From Mesorhabditis belari (taxonomy: Eukaryota; Nematoda; Chromadorea; Rhabditida; Rhabditidae): 64,000 nucleotides of DNA. The stretch spans positions 3,399,501 to 3,463,500 of the forward strand of contig CAUEEP010000737.1 in NCBI GenBank assembly GCA_958450365.1. Reading direction: 5' to 3'. The position numbers and the translations under genes were made by a program. This document shows positions 32,400 through 45,300 of this stretch, piece after piece; the first letter of the stretch is position 1, and each line of letters opens with the position of its first letter. The notes beneath the pieces were generated by a model that saw nothing but the letters and a program-made list of their open reading frames with translations, ran no database searches and had not been told where the DNA came from.

Positions 32400-33740
32400 T
32401 CATTATGCGATCATAGCTGTCATTATGACTATGACGGCTATGATCGCACAAACTAGTAGCCAAGAGTCTACTGTAGTTTCTGTCGAAAATCGAAAATCAA
32501 ATGATCGACTTGACAGCCGTTTCCCGTGAGACTGCAAAAAGAATGTCTAGGCGCTTTTCGCTTCGCAAACTTCGAAGAAACCCGTTCCCCAAATGGTATT
32601 TCACATTCCCCGATTAGATCTTCGATGATCTCGTAAAAGTTTTCTAAAATTACTAATCGATTTGAAATTTCCAAAAAAAACAAATCTTTTTTGAAAGAGA
32701 AATCCAATTTTATGCCTTTACATGCCTTTTACATGCCTTTTATGCCATTTTATGCCTTCTCTATTACACAAAAATTCTCCCAGCATTGAATAGAATTGAA
32801 TGAAATTGAATGAAATTGAATTGAATTAATTGACGAATCTAAGTTGTCAAATTGAAGTCTCCTCTCTAAAATTAGCATTTCTAATCTCTTTCGATGAATT
32901 CTCTAATTTTATAGCACAAAAAGAGCCCAAAAAAGCCCAAAAAAGAGCTCTTTCTTTTGCTTTTCTTCAGTCATTTTGATTATCGCTTATTTCCGGTATA
33001 AATCTTTCCAGGGAAACATCTTTCCAGGGAAACAATTCCAGGGAAACAAGTCATAAATTACGATAAAATTTTCGAGAGTCTCTTTTTTTGAGTAAAGATC
33101 ACATTTTGTTGATAGATTGATAGATTTGGCTTAAACTTGTAGCCAATCTACTATCAGTTTTCGTATTTACTTTGAAATAGACTTGCTTTATCAAACTTTA
33201 TCAAACTTAATCAAAAATCAAAGCACAAATCTTATCAAATTTTCTTGAATCTTTAACAAACGGCTGTTGTTAACTGTTTTACTGTATTTGGTGAGTATTC
33301 AAAGATAAACAAAACTATTATAAATCATTCGATAGCTCTGAATCTTCACTTGAAAACTAGCACAAAGTTATCAAGAACTTTGAATAATAAAAGTCTTTAC
33401 AAAAGTTGAGTTTACACAAAAATAGTTGTCCAGTGGCGGGTCATGAATGTGTTAAAACCTTCGTAGAATTCCCCTGACCAGATTTCGGTTGTTTAGAATT
33501 GAGAATGATTTCGATTTGATAGCTTGTCTAGACTTTAGCTTTGAGAAAGGTTTGATAAGCAAAGCTTCAAGCAAGATAAGCAAAGTTTCCTTTCAAATTT
33601 ATTGTATAGCTTTTACAGTTTTTTTTGTATAAAGAAGTTAAAGAATTGACAAGAAAAAGTAGATTAGACCCTTGACTTTTTACTTTCCAAGCAATTACTT
33701 TAACCACTCTATCTGGTACCTTGCAAAGAGAAAAAGGGAA
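32400..33740. other. Gene-poor region
   Basis: A short palindromic cluster of ATCATAGCTGTCATTATG words lies at 32373-32447. A degenerate tRNA-like T-arm/D-arm pair is near 33660-33725. No exons supported. Confidence 0.3.
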
Positions 33741-33764
33741 GACAAGGGGGAAGAAGAAAGAAAG

Positions 33765-33779
33765 AAAGACAAGGAGGGA

Positions 33780-33824
<45 letters not shown>

Positions 33825-33825
33825 A
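33765..33825. repeat. (GAAA)n microsatellite
   Basis: About 12 GAAA units preceded by AGGGAGAA and GGGAAGAC purine words. Confidence 0.9.
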
Positions 33826-34540
33826 GGATAAACTTAACCATAACTTGTTAAAATTTCCAAAGAGTTTAACAACTTTTATCTAAAATTTTTGTAAAGCTGA
33901 CGGGCTGCCAGGCTACTAGCTACGAGGATTGACTACGCGCAAGTACGGTACTCGTAGTACTCGTAGTAAACTAGGCTTGGTTCGTGAGCTGAAAGCCTGG
34001 CTTAAGCTGGAACCCTGACTTCAGCTATTCATTTGCTTACTGACATGTGGATTGTTTCTTTCTTTTTCTTACATTTTTATTATATTTGCACACTTTGAAT
34101 TCTTAATTGATGTGTTTTGCGGGGTCCGTCCACCTAACAACCATTCTTTTCTCTCTTTCAATCCATCGACCACCTGGCCTCTCTTCTAGTCATCCACCAT
34201 TTTCTCTAACTCTTAAAAATTTCCCCCCATTTACTCGACTCTTCCCCCTTTAATAGCCTCTAAAATTTCCTTTTTTCTATTCGAATTTAAAGCTAAGTTC
34301 AACAATATTATAAAAAATTAGCTTAACATTTAAATTAACAAAGAAAAAAGCTTTAGACTATTCTCTAGAACTAGAACTTAGCTCTCTAGAGCTTTAGACT
34401 ACTTCCTGGAATCAAAATTTTATTTTTTCTTTTTTCTTTTTCTTTCTTTTTTCATTATTCTTTTTTGTACTAGAAAATGTATTATTTTTCAGTCTATTTT
34501 CTTAAAATTTAGAAACTTTGAACCCCCCATTCAACTGTGA

Positions 34541-37500
34541 ATGTTTGCATCGATTGATATGGCAAATCTCCTCAAATCAACTCCACTAATCCCATCAGAT
34601 CCATCAACGAGCGCTCAATCGAATCAACTATTCGAGAGTTCAACAAATGGAATCAAACCGATCAATTTAACAATCAAAAAGGAAATTGATGGACGCATTT
34701 CGGCGAGTCCTGGCGAATCGCTGTCACACTCACCACCAATCGCATGTAATTGGAAATTGTTAGGTAAGAGTTGAAATCTAATACTCTAGTAGTCTAATAC
34801 TCTAGTATTTTCTCTAGTAGCGCACCCAGGCGAGCCGAGTTGGTGACTATTTTACGGCTTCCAAAGTTTTCCCAAAAGCTCAACTCTCAAATCCCCGACT
34901 AGATCTCATCGTCAGTTACATTTTCCGACCCCACATCGATAGGTTCTGATAAGCGGCTCTCGAGATTTCGAGGAATTTAGGCTATGCTGTGCACTACTAT
35001 TAGAGAAAATACGGTTGTTTATATATTAACTCTAATATGACACCAAATATAACCGTATTCTCTCTACTAGTAGTGCACTCCGGCGAGCGGAGTTGATGAC
35101 TATTTACGGCTTCCAAAGTTTTCCCAGAAGCTCAACACTCTAATCCCCAACTAGATCTCATCGTCAGCTACATTTTCCGACCCCACATCGATAGGTTCTG
35201 ATAAGCGGTTCTCGAGATTTCGATCAATTGAAGCGCAGGGTGCACTACTACATTAGAGAAAATACGGTATTTCTGGATCTTTCTTTGAGAGCATGAAGTT
35301 GGGTAGTCAAAGAGTCGATTCGATGATACGGTTTAGACATTTTAGACATAAGGAAACCTATTTTTAATGTCAATAGATAAAAGATAGAACATAAAAAGTT
35401 TAGTATATAGCTCAATTTTGCAATTTCTTTTTCTTCAGTGTACAAGAAAATGCACAATTTCTATTCTAAATATAATATTTCATTATGATGCATAACCGTA
35501 TTCTCTCTACTAGTAGTGCACCCAGGCGAGCCGAGTTGGTGACTATTTTACGGCTTCCAAAGTTTTCCCAGAAGCTCAACACTCAAATCCCCGACTAGAT
35601 CTCATCGTCAGCTACATTTTCCGACCCCACATCGTTAGGTTCTGATAAGCGCTTTTCGAGATTTCGAGGAATTTAGGGTGCACTACTATTAGAGAAAATA
35701 CGGTAAGCATAAAAGTTGTTTAAAAAGCTAAATTGATTTTTGTTTTGTTTATTCTAGTTTAAAATGTTAAATTTATTCTAGATTCTCGAATTGTCGTTTA
35801 ATTTTTTTTAGAAATTGATCATTTCAACGAATAAATGAAAGCTTAAATCATTTGAGAATTCATTTCATTTGAGCCACTTAAAGCTACTCTTTTTCTTTAG
35901 ATGAAGTGAGCGTTCCACTGCTCGAGACCGGCATTTGTACATATCCTATTTTACAGGTGATAATGAAATACATATTGTCTTAAAAAGAATTTGAAGGCCG
36001 TTCTCCCATCGATCCTTCTCGTCGACGTGAACGAGGAGAAAACTCGAGAGAATTTACCGAAACTATTTCGAATCTCACAAATGCAGATTGAGTATCTTTT
36101 GGTGGGTTTGGAGAGGGTTTTTTCAGGAAATTATCATAGAATTCTAAATTAAAATCAAAAAAACCTTTAAAATTCAAAAGAAACTAAACAAAAAGCAAGG
36201 GGTTTTGCTTTTTTTTAAAAGATCTCTGACTATGAGATCGAGAAAATATTGACGGCAGCATTAATTTACGATTTTTCGTCTGTAAATCGACGCCCAAACC
36301 CCTAATTTCATATTTATATCAAATTTCAAGCTAATTTCTTCAATCAGTTCCAATTTTTAGCCTTAAAAACACAGTGCTACGCTTTTTATCGTACTTCGAA
36401 GTTCAGAAATGTCGTTGTTTCACTGGATTTGCAGGCATTTGGAGAATTCCCGCTTCGTATTTACTCTCTTTTTTCTTTTTATTAAAAAATAGTAGTAGTA
36501 TATCACTGTATTTATGAATTAAAAATTGAAATTGTCTACAGAAATTCACTTAAAATTTCATATAAATATGAAATTAGAGGAATAAAATGATTGGGCATCG
36601 AGTTCCAGTCGAAAAGCCAAGTCTTCTATGAAATCCTGCCGCACTCTGTATTCATCAGAATTCAAATATCATAGAAAATTTCTGTTAATCAATGCTGACT
36701 GTTTCTTTTTGACGTTTAGCCTGAACAAAAATCGTTTAACAACTAGAAAACATGGATAAAATAACTTGGATAAGATTACTTTCAAAAAATCGGATTCAAA
36801 TGTCTAAAATTGTCGATGAACAATCGAGGTTTACGTTGTGATTTTTGTAAATCAAACCAGAAAGTGTTCTCTAACAATTGCCGTAAGCTTAGGAGCTCGA
36901 GCAAAGAGGTCGTAAGCTCTTTGCTCTTTCTCTGGAAAATCTCTAGTTTAGCTTATTCGATGAAATCGTGGATTTGGCTTACCAAGAAAATCACCATTTC
37001 AACCCCTTTCTTTTCCCTTTCTTTTCCCTTTCTTTTCCCTTTCTTTTCCCTTTCAAATCCATCGACTTCTCCCCCTTTTCCCCTGAAAAGCTTATCCAAA
37101 AAAAAGCACAATTCCCAGAAACAATTCTAATCCTAAGAAAGGAAATTTTTTCTACAAAATGATGAGAAATCTTATTTTAGAGATCTCAGAATGAACTCGT
37201 GCAACAATTATCTGAAGTAAACAAGGAATTAACAGCAAAAAAGCTGATCTCCGCGTTGCTCCGAAGCAAGAAATCTCCAGTTTTTGAGGTAAATTTGAGA
37301 AGGTTTCGGAGATAAGTAAAAACATAAAATAAAAGATATCAAATGGATATAAAAAGTTAAATTAATTAAACGAGATAAGATTACGATCGTTTTTGGAAGT
37401 TCGGAGATTTAGAAAATAAATTATTTAAGAAAATTGTACTAGCCTAAGCTCTGGGAACTGGCTGAGATCCAGAAAATGGGGATTTAGCCCAAACCCAAAC

Positions 37501-38597
37501 CAAATCCTTCACCGTCATCTTCCCTTCACCACCAAAAAAGCTATTTAGTTCCCCATTGAGCTTAGGGTTAGGGAGCCGTCTGTCATGACGTGGGTTAAGT
37601 TAAGATATAGCCTAGTATTGTGTGTGTCGTTGTATTGTGATTGATATATTTCGTGTATGCGATAAATTCACCACTGGTAGCCCCAGTCGGTATTTTTTTT
37701 AAAAAAAACCCAAATAGATTTAGTGCGAGGCGCTTGTTGTTTGTTGGCAACAAAATAATTAGAAAGCGCATTGCTCATGCTCATTTATGCTAGCTTTACC
37801 CTATTAGAGATTGTTTTTTTCTGGTCCAAAAAAGTAAGCTGAATTTTTAAGCTCGAAAATAATCATTTATCAAAAAAAAAAAAAAAAAGATTTCGAATAG
37901 TTAAGATGAAATCAGATTATCTTTAGATAAAGTTATAGACCTTTAAAGCAAAGCCTCATTTAAAATACCCCAAAGAGCGTGAATATCTAAAATTCAATGA
38001 TAGAAGGAAGATGATAGAAGATGATAGGAGATGATAGAAGATGATAGAAGATGATAGGAGATGGTAGAAGATGATAGAAGATGATAGGAGATGATAGGAG
38101 ATGATAGGAGATGGTAGAAGATGATAGAAGATGATAGGAGATGATAGAAGATGATAGAAGATGATAGAAGATGATAGAAGATGATAGAAGATGATAGGAG
38201 ATGGTAGAAGATGATAGAAGATGATAGGAGATGATAGAAGATGATAGAAGATGATAGAAGAAATGATAGAAGAGAATGTTCTTGAATTGGTGGACTCGTT
38301 TTGAAGAAATTCTAGTCATCTAGTTCTAGAAAACGTCAAACTTTTCCCAAACTTTTCCAAGAGCTTTCTTTTCAATCTAATAGTACAAAGATTAAAGTTT
38401 ACAATTGAAAATTTAGAATGAAATTTTCTTATAAGAAAAATGGAAACAATGAAATTACTGAAATTACTGAAATTACTGACCTTTTTCAGTGTGCTGCTTG
38501 CAAGAAAACGTTCGTTTCGTCGTCTTTCCTTCAAAGTCATTTAAGGAGAAGACATCCAAAAGAATCGGCAAAGAAAAGTCCTTCCTATAAACAATAA
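34541..38597 (+). CDS. DZIP1-like C2H2 zinc-finger protein (short form)
   Basis: DZIP1/Iguana proteins act at ciliary basal bodies and in Hedgehog signalling in animals. Exons 34541-34763, 35901-35956, 35988-36101, 37181-37288 and 38490-38597 total 609 nt in phase (202 residues). Residues 1-70 are a Ser/Pro-rich tail; then CNWKLLDEVSVPLLETGIC and ENLPKLFRISQMQIEYLL match the conserved N-terminal DZIP1 domain, followed by a coiled-coil helix (NELVQQLSEVNKELTAKKLI). One C2H2 finger, CAACKKTFVSSSFLQSHLRRRH, has the family's FL-x2-H-x3-RRH form (C-x2-C-x12-H-x4-H). The protein stops 14 residues after the finger, far shorter than vertebrate DZIP1 (over 800). The third intron could hide a missed exon. 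Intron 1 carries three TIR elements and intron 4 a 10-bp minisatellite. Confidence 0.85.
34800..35704. mobile_element. Three tandem-spaced MITEs with ACCGTATTTTCTCTA termini
   Basis: Copies at about 34800-35015, 35052-35268 and 35495-35704, each about 210 bp. They begin ACCGTATTCTCTCTACTAGT and end in the reverse complement ACTATTAGAGAAAATACGGT; the interior has GCTTCCAAAGTTTTCCCA and CTACATTTTCCGACCCCACA. All lie in the first DZIP1-like intron in the same orientation. No coding capacity. Confidence 0.8.
37985..38275. repeat. Minisatellite, 10-bp unit (GATGATAGAA/GATGATAGGA)n
   Basis: About 28 copies with three variants, in the last DZIP1-like intron. Confidence 0.95.
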
Positions 38598-38675
38598 TAA
38601 ATAAACAATTATTATCAGTATAAAACAATAGCAATAACAATAATTATATTATCAATATTTACTTAGGATTTACTG

Positions 38676-39105
38676 AAAAATTCAATACAAATTCGATTCA
38701 AATTCGATCCAAATTCGATCCAAATTCGATTCAAATTCGATTCAAATTCGATTCAATTCAATACAAATTCGATTCAACTTCGATTCAATTCGATCCAAAT
38801 TCGATCCAATTCAATACAAATTCGATTCAATTCGATTCAACTTCGATTCAATTCGATCCAAATTCGATCCAATTCAATACAAATTCGATTCAAATTCGAT
38901 TCAAATTCGATTCAATTCAATACAAATTCGATTCAAATTCGATTCAATTCGATCCAAATTCGATTCAATTCAATACAAATTCGATTCAAATTCGATTCAA
39001 ATTCGATTCAATTCAATACAAATTCAATACAAATTCGATTCAAATTCGTTTCAAATTCGATCCAAATTCTATACAAATTCGATTCAAATTCGATTCCAAC
39101 AAATC
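38676..39105. repeat. Minisatellite, 11-bp unit (AAATTCGATTC)n
   Basis: About 38 units with GATCC and CAATACA variants and frequent 5-bp contractions. It directly follows the DZIP1-like gene. Confidence 0.9.
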
Positions 39106-39276
39106 CAACATTTCCTTTTCTCATAATATACATTTTGCTTTCAACTTTCCACTTCCAATCGTTGTTTCACAGAAAAATAAAAACATTTATTTGACGAAAA
39201 ATTTGATTTAAATAAAAAACGCAAAAAAAAAAATTGCATAAATTGTGATGTGGAATTGATTTTTGAATGAAATTAA

Positions 39277-39515
39277 GGATAGGCTACTTTGCGCAATTTT
39301 TTTTCCGCAACAGGGTCATTTGCGCAACTAAGTCGTTTGCGCCAATCGCTTTGGCGCTCTCTTCTACGTCAGCCAATCTTCATGATTTTGGTTTCGTTTT
39401 GTAGATCTCAATAAGTGCAACAAAAAGACACCAAAATCATAAAGATTGGCTAACTCAGAAGAAAGTTATGGCGAGTTGCGCAAAAAAAAAAGTTGCGGAA
39501 ATTAGTCTACTCCTG
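39277..39515. mobile_element. Foldback element with GCGCAA/TTGCGC modules
   Basis: Left arm AGGCTACTTTGCGCAATTTT plus CATTTGCGCAAC; right arm reverse-complementary (GAGTTGCGCAAAAAAAAAAG and TAGTCTACTCCTG). It shares the poly-T plus GCGCA architecture of elements A-D but not their ends. Confidence 0.55.
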
Positions 39516-39625
39516 AAATTGGACAAAATGACATGGAAATTGAATAAATAAAGTATAAAAGTCGATTTACTTCCAAAAATTCTCTTTAATACGATTTGAT
39601 TTTCGAAAATGAGGAATGGTTTTGG

Positions 39626-42354
39626 TTAAAAATTCGGCGATGGCATCACTCGAAGGCGCTCGAAAGCGGCCGCCTCCAGCGAGGCTCGATCATCCGGATG
39701 AGCGATCTTGATCATCTCGTAGGCTCGTTGCCTGAAAATTTGGTTAAAATAACGAACAAAACTCTAATCCATATCCCTAACTACAGTATGCTCAGGTTTT
39801 CGAGACAAAAATTGGTGATTTTAATGGATTTTATAAGACAAATGCATCAATGGATTACCTTTTTTTAAGTCTAGAACTATTACATTGAGTACTAAATCTT
39901 GTTTACTGGCTTATGGAGTTTCGTTATAGAGAGAGTCGATTGCATTTGTCTAGATTTGTCTAGATTTGTCTAGATTTGTCTAGATTTGTCTATATTTGTC
40001 TAGATTTGTCTATATTTGTCTAGGTTTGTCTAGATTTGTCTATATTTGTCTAGATTTGTCTAGATTTGTCTATATTTGTCTAGATTTGTCTATATTTGTC
40101 TAGATTTGTCTAGATTTGTCTAGATTTGTCTAGGTTTGTCTAGATTTGTCTAGATTTGTCTAGATTTGTCTATATTTGTCTAGATTTGTCTAGATTTGTC
40201 TAGATTTCTCTTCATCTCATTATCTAAATAAACAAGTCACAATATTGAATACACTTTGCGTTTCAATGTTAGATACTTTTTAAGTTTCGAAATAAGCGAA
40301 GATAAACTCTAAAATCCCAATCGATTTCAGAAATCGAATCTCGACTTTCAAAACGCAAACAATCGCTAATTTTTGGAATACTAAAGATTAAAGACTTCAA
40401 AACCTTTAAGAAAATCGTCTCCTTTCTTTTCACTCACCTAGCCGATTTTCCGAAAAGACTCGCGATCCCGTGCTCGGTGACAATGTAATGTGAGTGAGCT
40501 CTCGTGCACACGACTCCAGCTCCCTAAAATCGCATTCATTGCAATACATTCTTTTGCAGCTTAGCTTACAAATACAAAGAATTGTTAGTCTTGCTTAAGA
40601 AATAACGTTGCCAAATCTCTATTCTCACTTTTGATAGAGTGGGCACAATCTTTGCACGTCCTTTCTCAGTTCTTGAAGTCATCGCGAGGATCGATTTCCC
40701 CTTTCCATCATAACCATTACAAGCATTTGTGATGAAATCGACTTGACCGCCAAAGCCTGTAAAAATGGGTTGAGCTGATGGCTTTTCACAAATTCTAACG
40801 ATAACCTGAATAGAATTTCTAGAATTCAGATCTACCTGAATAGAATTTCTCGCCGATCGAATCGCTGACCACTTGGCCGGTGAGATCAACCTGGAATTGA
40901 AATACATTTTTTCAAATACATTTATTCACATAATATGGTACAAACAATACAAAATGTTCAAGAATTACGGGTACTTTCTCTAGTGCTTAGCTAGAGTTAA
41001 ACATTTCCTAATAAGATGTAAGCTGTTTGCTACTTTTTGGAATAGTAATCAGTAATTAGTAATTTGGGAAAAAAGGTCAAAAAAGAACTAGCGATCTAGC
41101 CTGGATCGAACCCCTGACCTCTCGACTGAGCTATTAGATTGAATCAAGCTCTTCCTCAATCAAGCCCTTCCTCAATCAAGCCCTTCCTCAATCAAGCCCT
41201 TCCTCAATCAAGCTCTTCCTCAATCAAGCTCTTCCTCAATCAAGCTCTTCCTCAATCAAGCCCTTCCTCAATCAAGCTCTTCCTCAATCAAGCTCTTCCT
41301 CAATCAAGCCCTTCCTCAATCAAGCTCTTCCTCAATCAAGCTCTTCCTCAATCAAGCTCTTCCTCAATCAAGCTCTTCCTAGGCCCTTAGCCAGTCGGCC
41401 ATGGGGGAATTGGTTCAATGCTAAAGTTTTCAAGCTATAATCACTGAAAAGATGATTTTGAGCACAATCAATGAATAAATCTTTATTTTACCTCAATACA
41501 CGCATTGATTGCTGTCATTTTGCTGTTTCTTCGGATGATATCCGGGTGATTTGTCCAGCCGCAAGAGGCAAAATCTGATAACATTTGATTTTGGATACAT
41601 TTTAAACCCAAAATGTTAACAAGTTAACAAGTTAACAAGAAGTTACCAATTCTATTTTCAATTTCAAGTTCTAAAAGCCAAAATGTTTATAATTATGAAA
41701 GGAAGATCTTTTTGAAAGAACTTACGAAAGCTGGGATTGTTGTGAACAAAGTCGAAAAACCTTCGCGATCCATAAGCGAACGAGGCGACGCTCTCAAAAG
41801 TTCAGTAATGTAAGTTCAGTAACGTAAACAAATTCAATAAATTTAACATAAAAGATTTGTTTTTTTAAGTCAAAAAATGTCTCTTTCTTTTTTTAAAATT
41901 CAAATTTGAAAGCTTTTCTTGAACGAAAGAGTACAATGATTTATAAAGTGGCTTCAACTTCTCAAAGCACTTTTGAATCTCGAATTCTGATAGATTTCAA
42001 GACATTCAAGGCATTTTCTTATCATTTCTTATCATTTCTTTTCATTTTCATTTTCTAAAGTATCCAAAACTTCTCCCAATCTTTCTCCCAACCCACTTTT
42101 CCAGGCATAAACGCTTTCTTCGTGTTGTTGATGACATTCGCTTCAAGTAAATCCAAAATCCCATCGCAAATCAGCTCCGTATGAATTCCCAAGTCCTAGA
42201 ATTAAATTTAAGCTTTAAAATTAATCTTATCTTAGAAAATTTATCTAATTATTACCTTGTGATCTCTCATCGAGTTCAGCGTTGAATCGGGGATTCCACC
42301 AATGCCTAAAAGATCATGATTCCTTAAAAAAACGATAACAGAGAAATTTTTGTT

Positions 42355-42398
<44 letters not shown>

Positions 42399-45300
42399 AA
42401 TCAATCTTTTATCCACCTAACTGTAAAGTGGCCCCATTGTCGACGAGATTCTCAGCGATGAGTCGTCCGATTTGCTGCTCAGCCTCGCCGATTGACTCGG
42501 GCACTCCCTTGCAGTAGATCTAGAAGAAATCGCATGTTAAATCTAATCTATCTATATTACCATTCTTCTAGTTAAACCTGAAATCTAGGTTCTATTCTAT
42601 TTGTTGAGTTTCAAGCTTTGTTAATTAAAAACTCGCTTAATATTGCGAGATCACTCAAGTTTGAATCAAGCTCTTCCTCAATCAAGCCCTTCCTCAATCA
42701 AGCTCTTCCTCAATCAAGCTCTTCCTCAATCAAGCTCTTCCTCACATAAAGGTCAAAACAATTTGCATAGTTAAAAAGTGATTTTACTAGACCTGGGAAA
42801 GCTTGGTGTGAACGTAAATAGGTCTTCAACGGAAAAATAACATAAGATCTTGGTCAATTTCACTAAAAATTTCACTAAAAGTTGATTTAGATTTCCAGGT
42901 GATCTAGTTATATATAGTAAATATAGTAAATCGCTGTTTCAGTGAATTTAATTTGTGCCCTATCTATAGTACTCAAATAGATTTTCACAGGTCAAGGTTC
43001 ACTAAAAATAAGATCTCTTGGTCAATTTCACTCAAATCTTTTTCATTTTAACATCAATTGATGCAGAATTTCATTTTCGATTGATTGAGAAATCAAAGAG
43101 AAAAAGCTTTTTGAGTGAAAGATATGGGGGTTTTCCGTTGAATACCGATTGACGTTTACACCAAAGATTTCCCGAACTTTTCACCTCTCGATCCGTTTCC
43201 ACCATCGCTTTGAATTGAGACGCGTGAATGGTGGCATCGCCGAACGTTCGTGGCATTGACGGATTCACCAAGCCTGTAAAATTTGAAATATATATGAAAT
43301 AATTATTTGGTTGAATAGCGACAAAACAAAATCAAAATAATCACCCAGGGACACCACTCAAAACAAACCAAAAAGATAAATATTGGGTTGGTGAATTGAA
43401 AACTGCGGGCTATTGTCAGATGTGACAGTTTGAGCACTTTCTTCAAAAGAAACCCTTTTTGGTGTCAATGGAAAAGTTGTAGAGAATCAAAAACTAAGCT
43501 TATATCCAAATTTTCAGAACGATTCAAAAACTCGTTTTCAAGAAATGCTAAATTTACGAATTTTCACAAAACTTGCATTTTAAGCGAAACTACCAAGTGT
43601 ATCTTTTGGCAAATTTGGCTATAAGCCTCATTTTTGATTCTCTACAACTTTTCTATTGACACCAAAATGGGTTTCTTTTGAAGAAAGTGCTCAAACTGGG
43701 CTGACAGCTGACATCTCCAGTCCTCGATTTTTGAGTCTCACACTTGTCTCACACACAAACCAAAATCCTACGCAGAAAGAGGAATCCGCAAATTGCCTGT
43801 AAAATGGGCAGAAGTCGTCAATAATAATGGAAATTATTTGGAATAAATTCATGGTTTTATGTTGAATAAATTTTAGTTCAAAGTCCCGCAATTTTCAATT
43901 CACCAACCTAACACATTTAACTTCTTTTACCGCTTCATTTGAATAACCGCAATTCACCAACCCAATAGATACCTAAAGAAAGAAACACAGAGCAGTCAAA
44001 ATCAATTGCCGAAGTTGCGGCTTTAAATCTAGCCACGGTGAGATGATCACGAACATGAGGAGGGTAAAATCTTCCAGAATTTAATAACTCGATTAAAAAA
44101 GAAACTATGCGGGCTTTTAGAGGAAGCAAATGATTTAACGAGTTTTTGATTTTTGATTTGAACGATGAAAGTATTTGAATGTAAAAAGATTTATTTAAAT
44201 TTATAAACAATCTCACCAATCAGATGCTTTGCACTGTTGACGGCAGCACTTGTGCAATCGACATCCACTCCAAGACTGCAATAACCATGCTCATCTGGGG
44301 GAGAGACCTAAATATGAGGAATTCACTGCATCAAAAAGCTTGCGTTTAGATTTTCGCACAAAGTACACCTTGAAAACAAATTCAATTTGTTCTTTTTCTG
44401 CTCAAAAGTGCCTTGTTTCCGAAAGAAGAATTCACTGCACTATAGAAACGTTGTGTTTACCCATTTCGAGCACAAACAACATCTAGTAGTTGTTGTTTTT
44501 GAAAGACGACTAACCGAAACAATCGCATAATCGAGTGGCACAACTCGATCGTAGAAAATTTTCGGTATGTCGACGAGGAAAACTGGTGTGTAATCAGCAG
44601 CTCCTAAAGCCATTTTTGCTTAAAAATTCTCAATTTTTACCATCCAACACAGCTTGTCTCATTCCACCACAAATGAATAAACAATTTGAGCGAATTTTGC
44701 CTAAAATTTCGAGTGATAATGTGGTTTTCAATTTACTAGATATTAGCCTCGAATCGAATCCGATCACCGATTTGACTTTAAATCAAATCCGATCAAATCG
44801 GTACTTGTCGGTTCAAATACGGTTCTAATACGGTGCCAATACGGTTCTCATACGGTATCGAATCAAATCAAATCGATTTGATTTTATCGTACTTTTCGGT
44901 TATACATCTACAGGGACTCAAGACGGTTAAGCATCTCCATCCGAGTCTACTCGATTATCGATTCTCGTTCAACTGATCGACTGATCACTTGAGGCGAGCA
45001 CTCTACTTTACTGAACATAATCACCCCTCAAAAGTTGTCAGCTTCTTGCTTAACCGTCTTGAGTCTCTGTAGATGTACCATCAAGTACCATCAAATCAAA
45101 TCGATTTGATTTGATTCGATTCAAAGCTTCAAAGCTTCAAAGCCTCAAGCTTCTAGCTTCTAGCTTTGAAAACTCGAATCGATTCGATTCAATTCAATGC
45201 CCATATCTACAATTTACCATAAAATTCCGGTTGTGCCCATCGCACTTTCCCAGAGAGAATGATGTGATGAAAGTTGTATCTAAAAAGTGAAATTGACACT

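Noticed and set aside
43691..43891. 66-codon minus-strand frame with [14 protein letters not shown]
   Set aside because: Part of the foldback MITE and present in both copies; no transposase motif.
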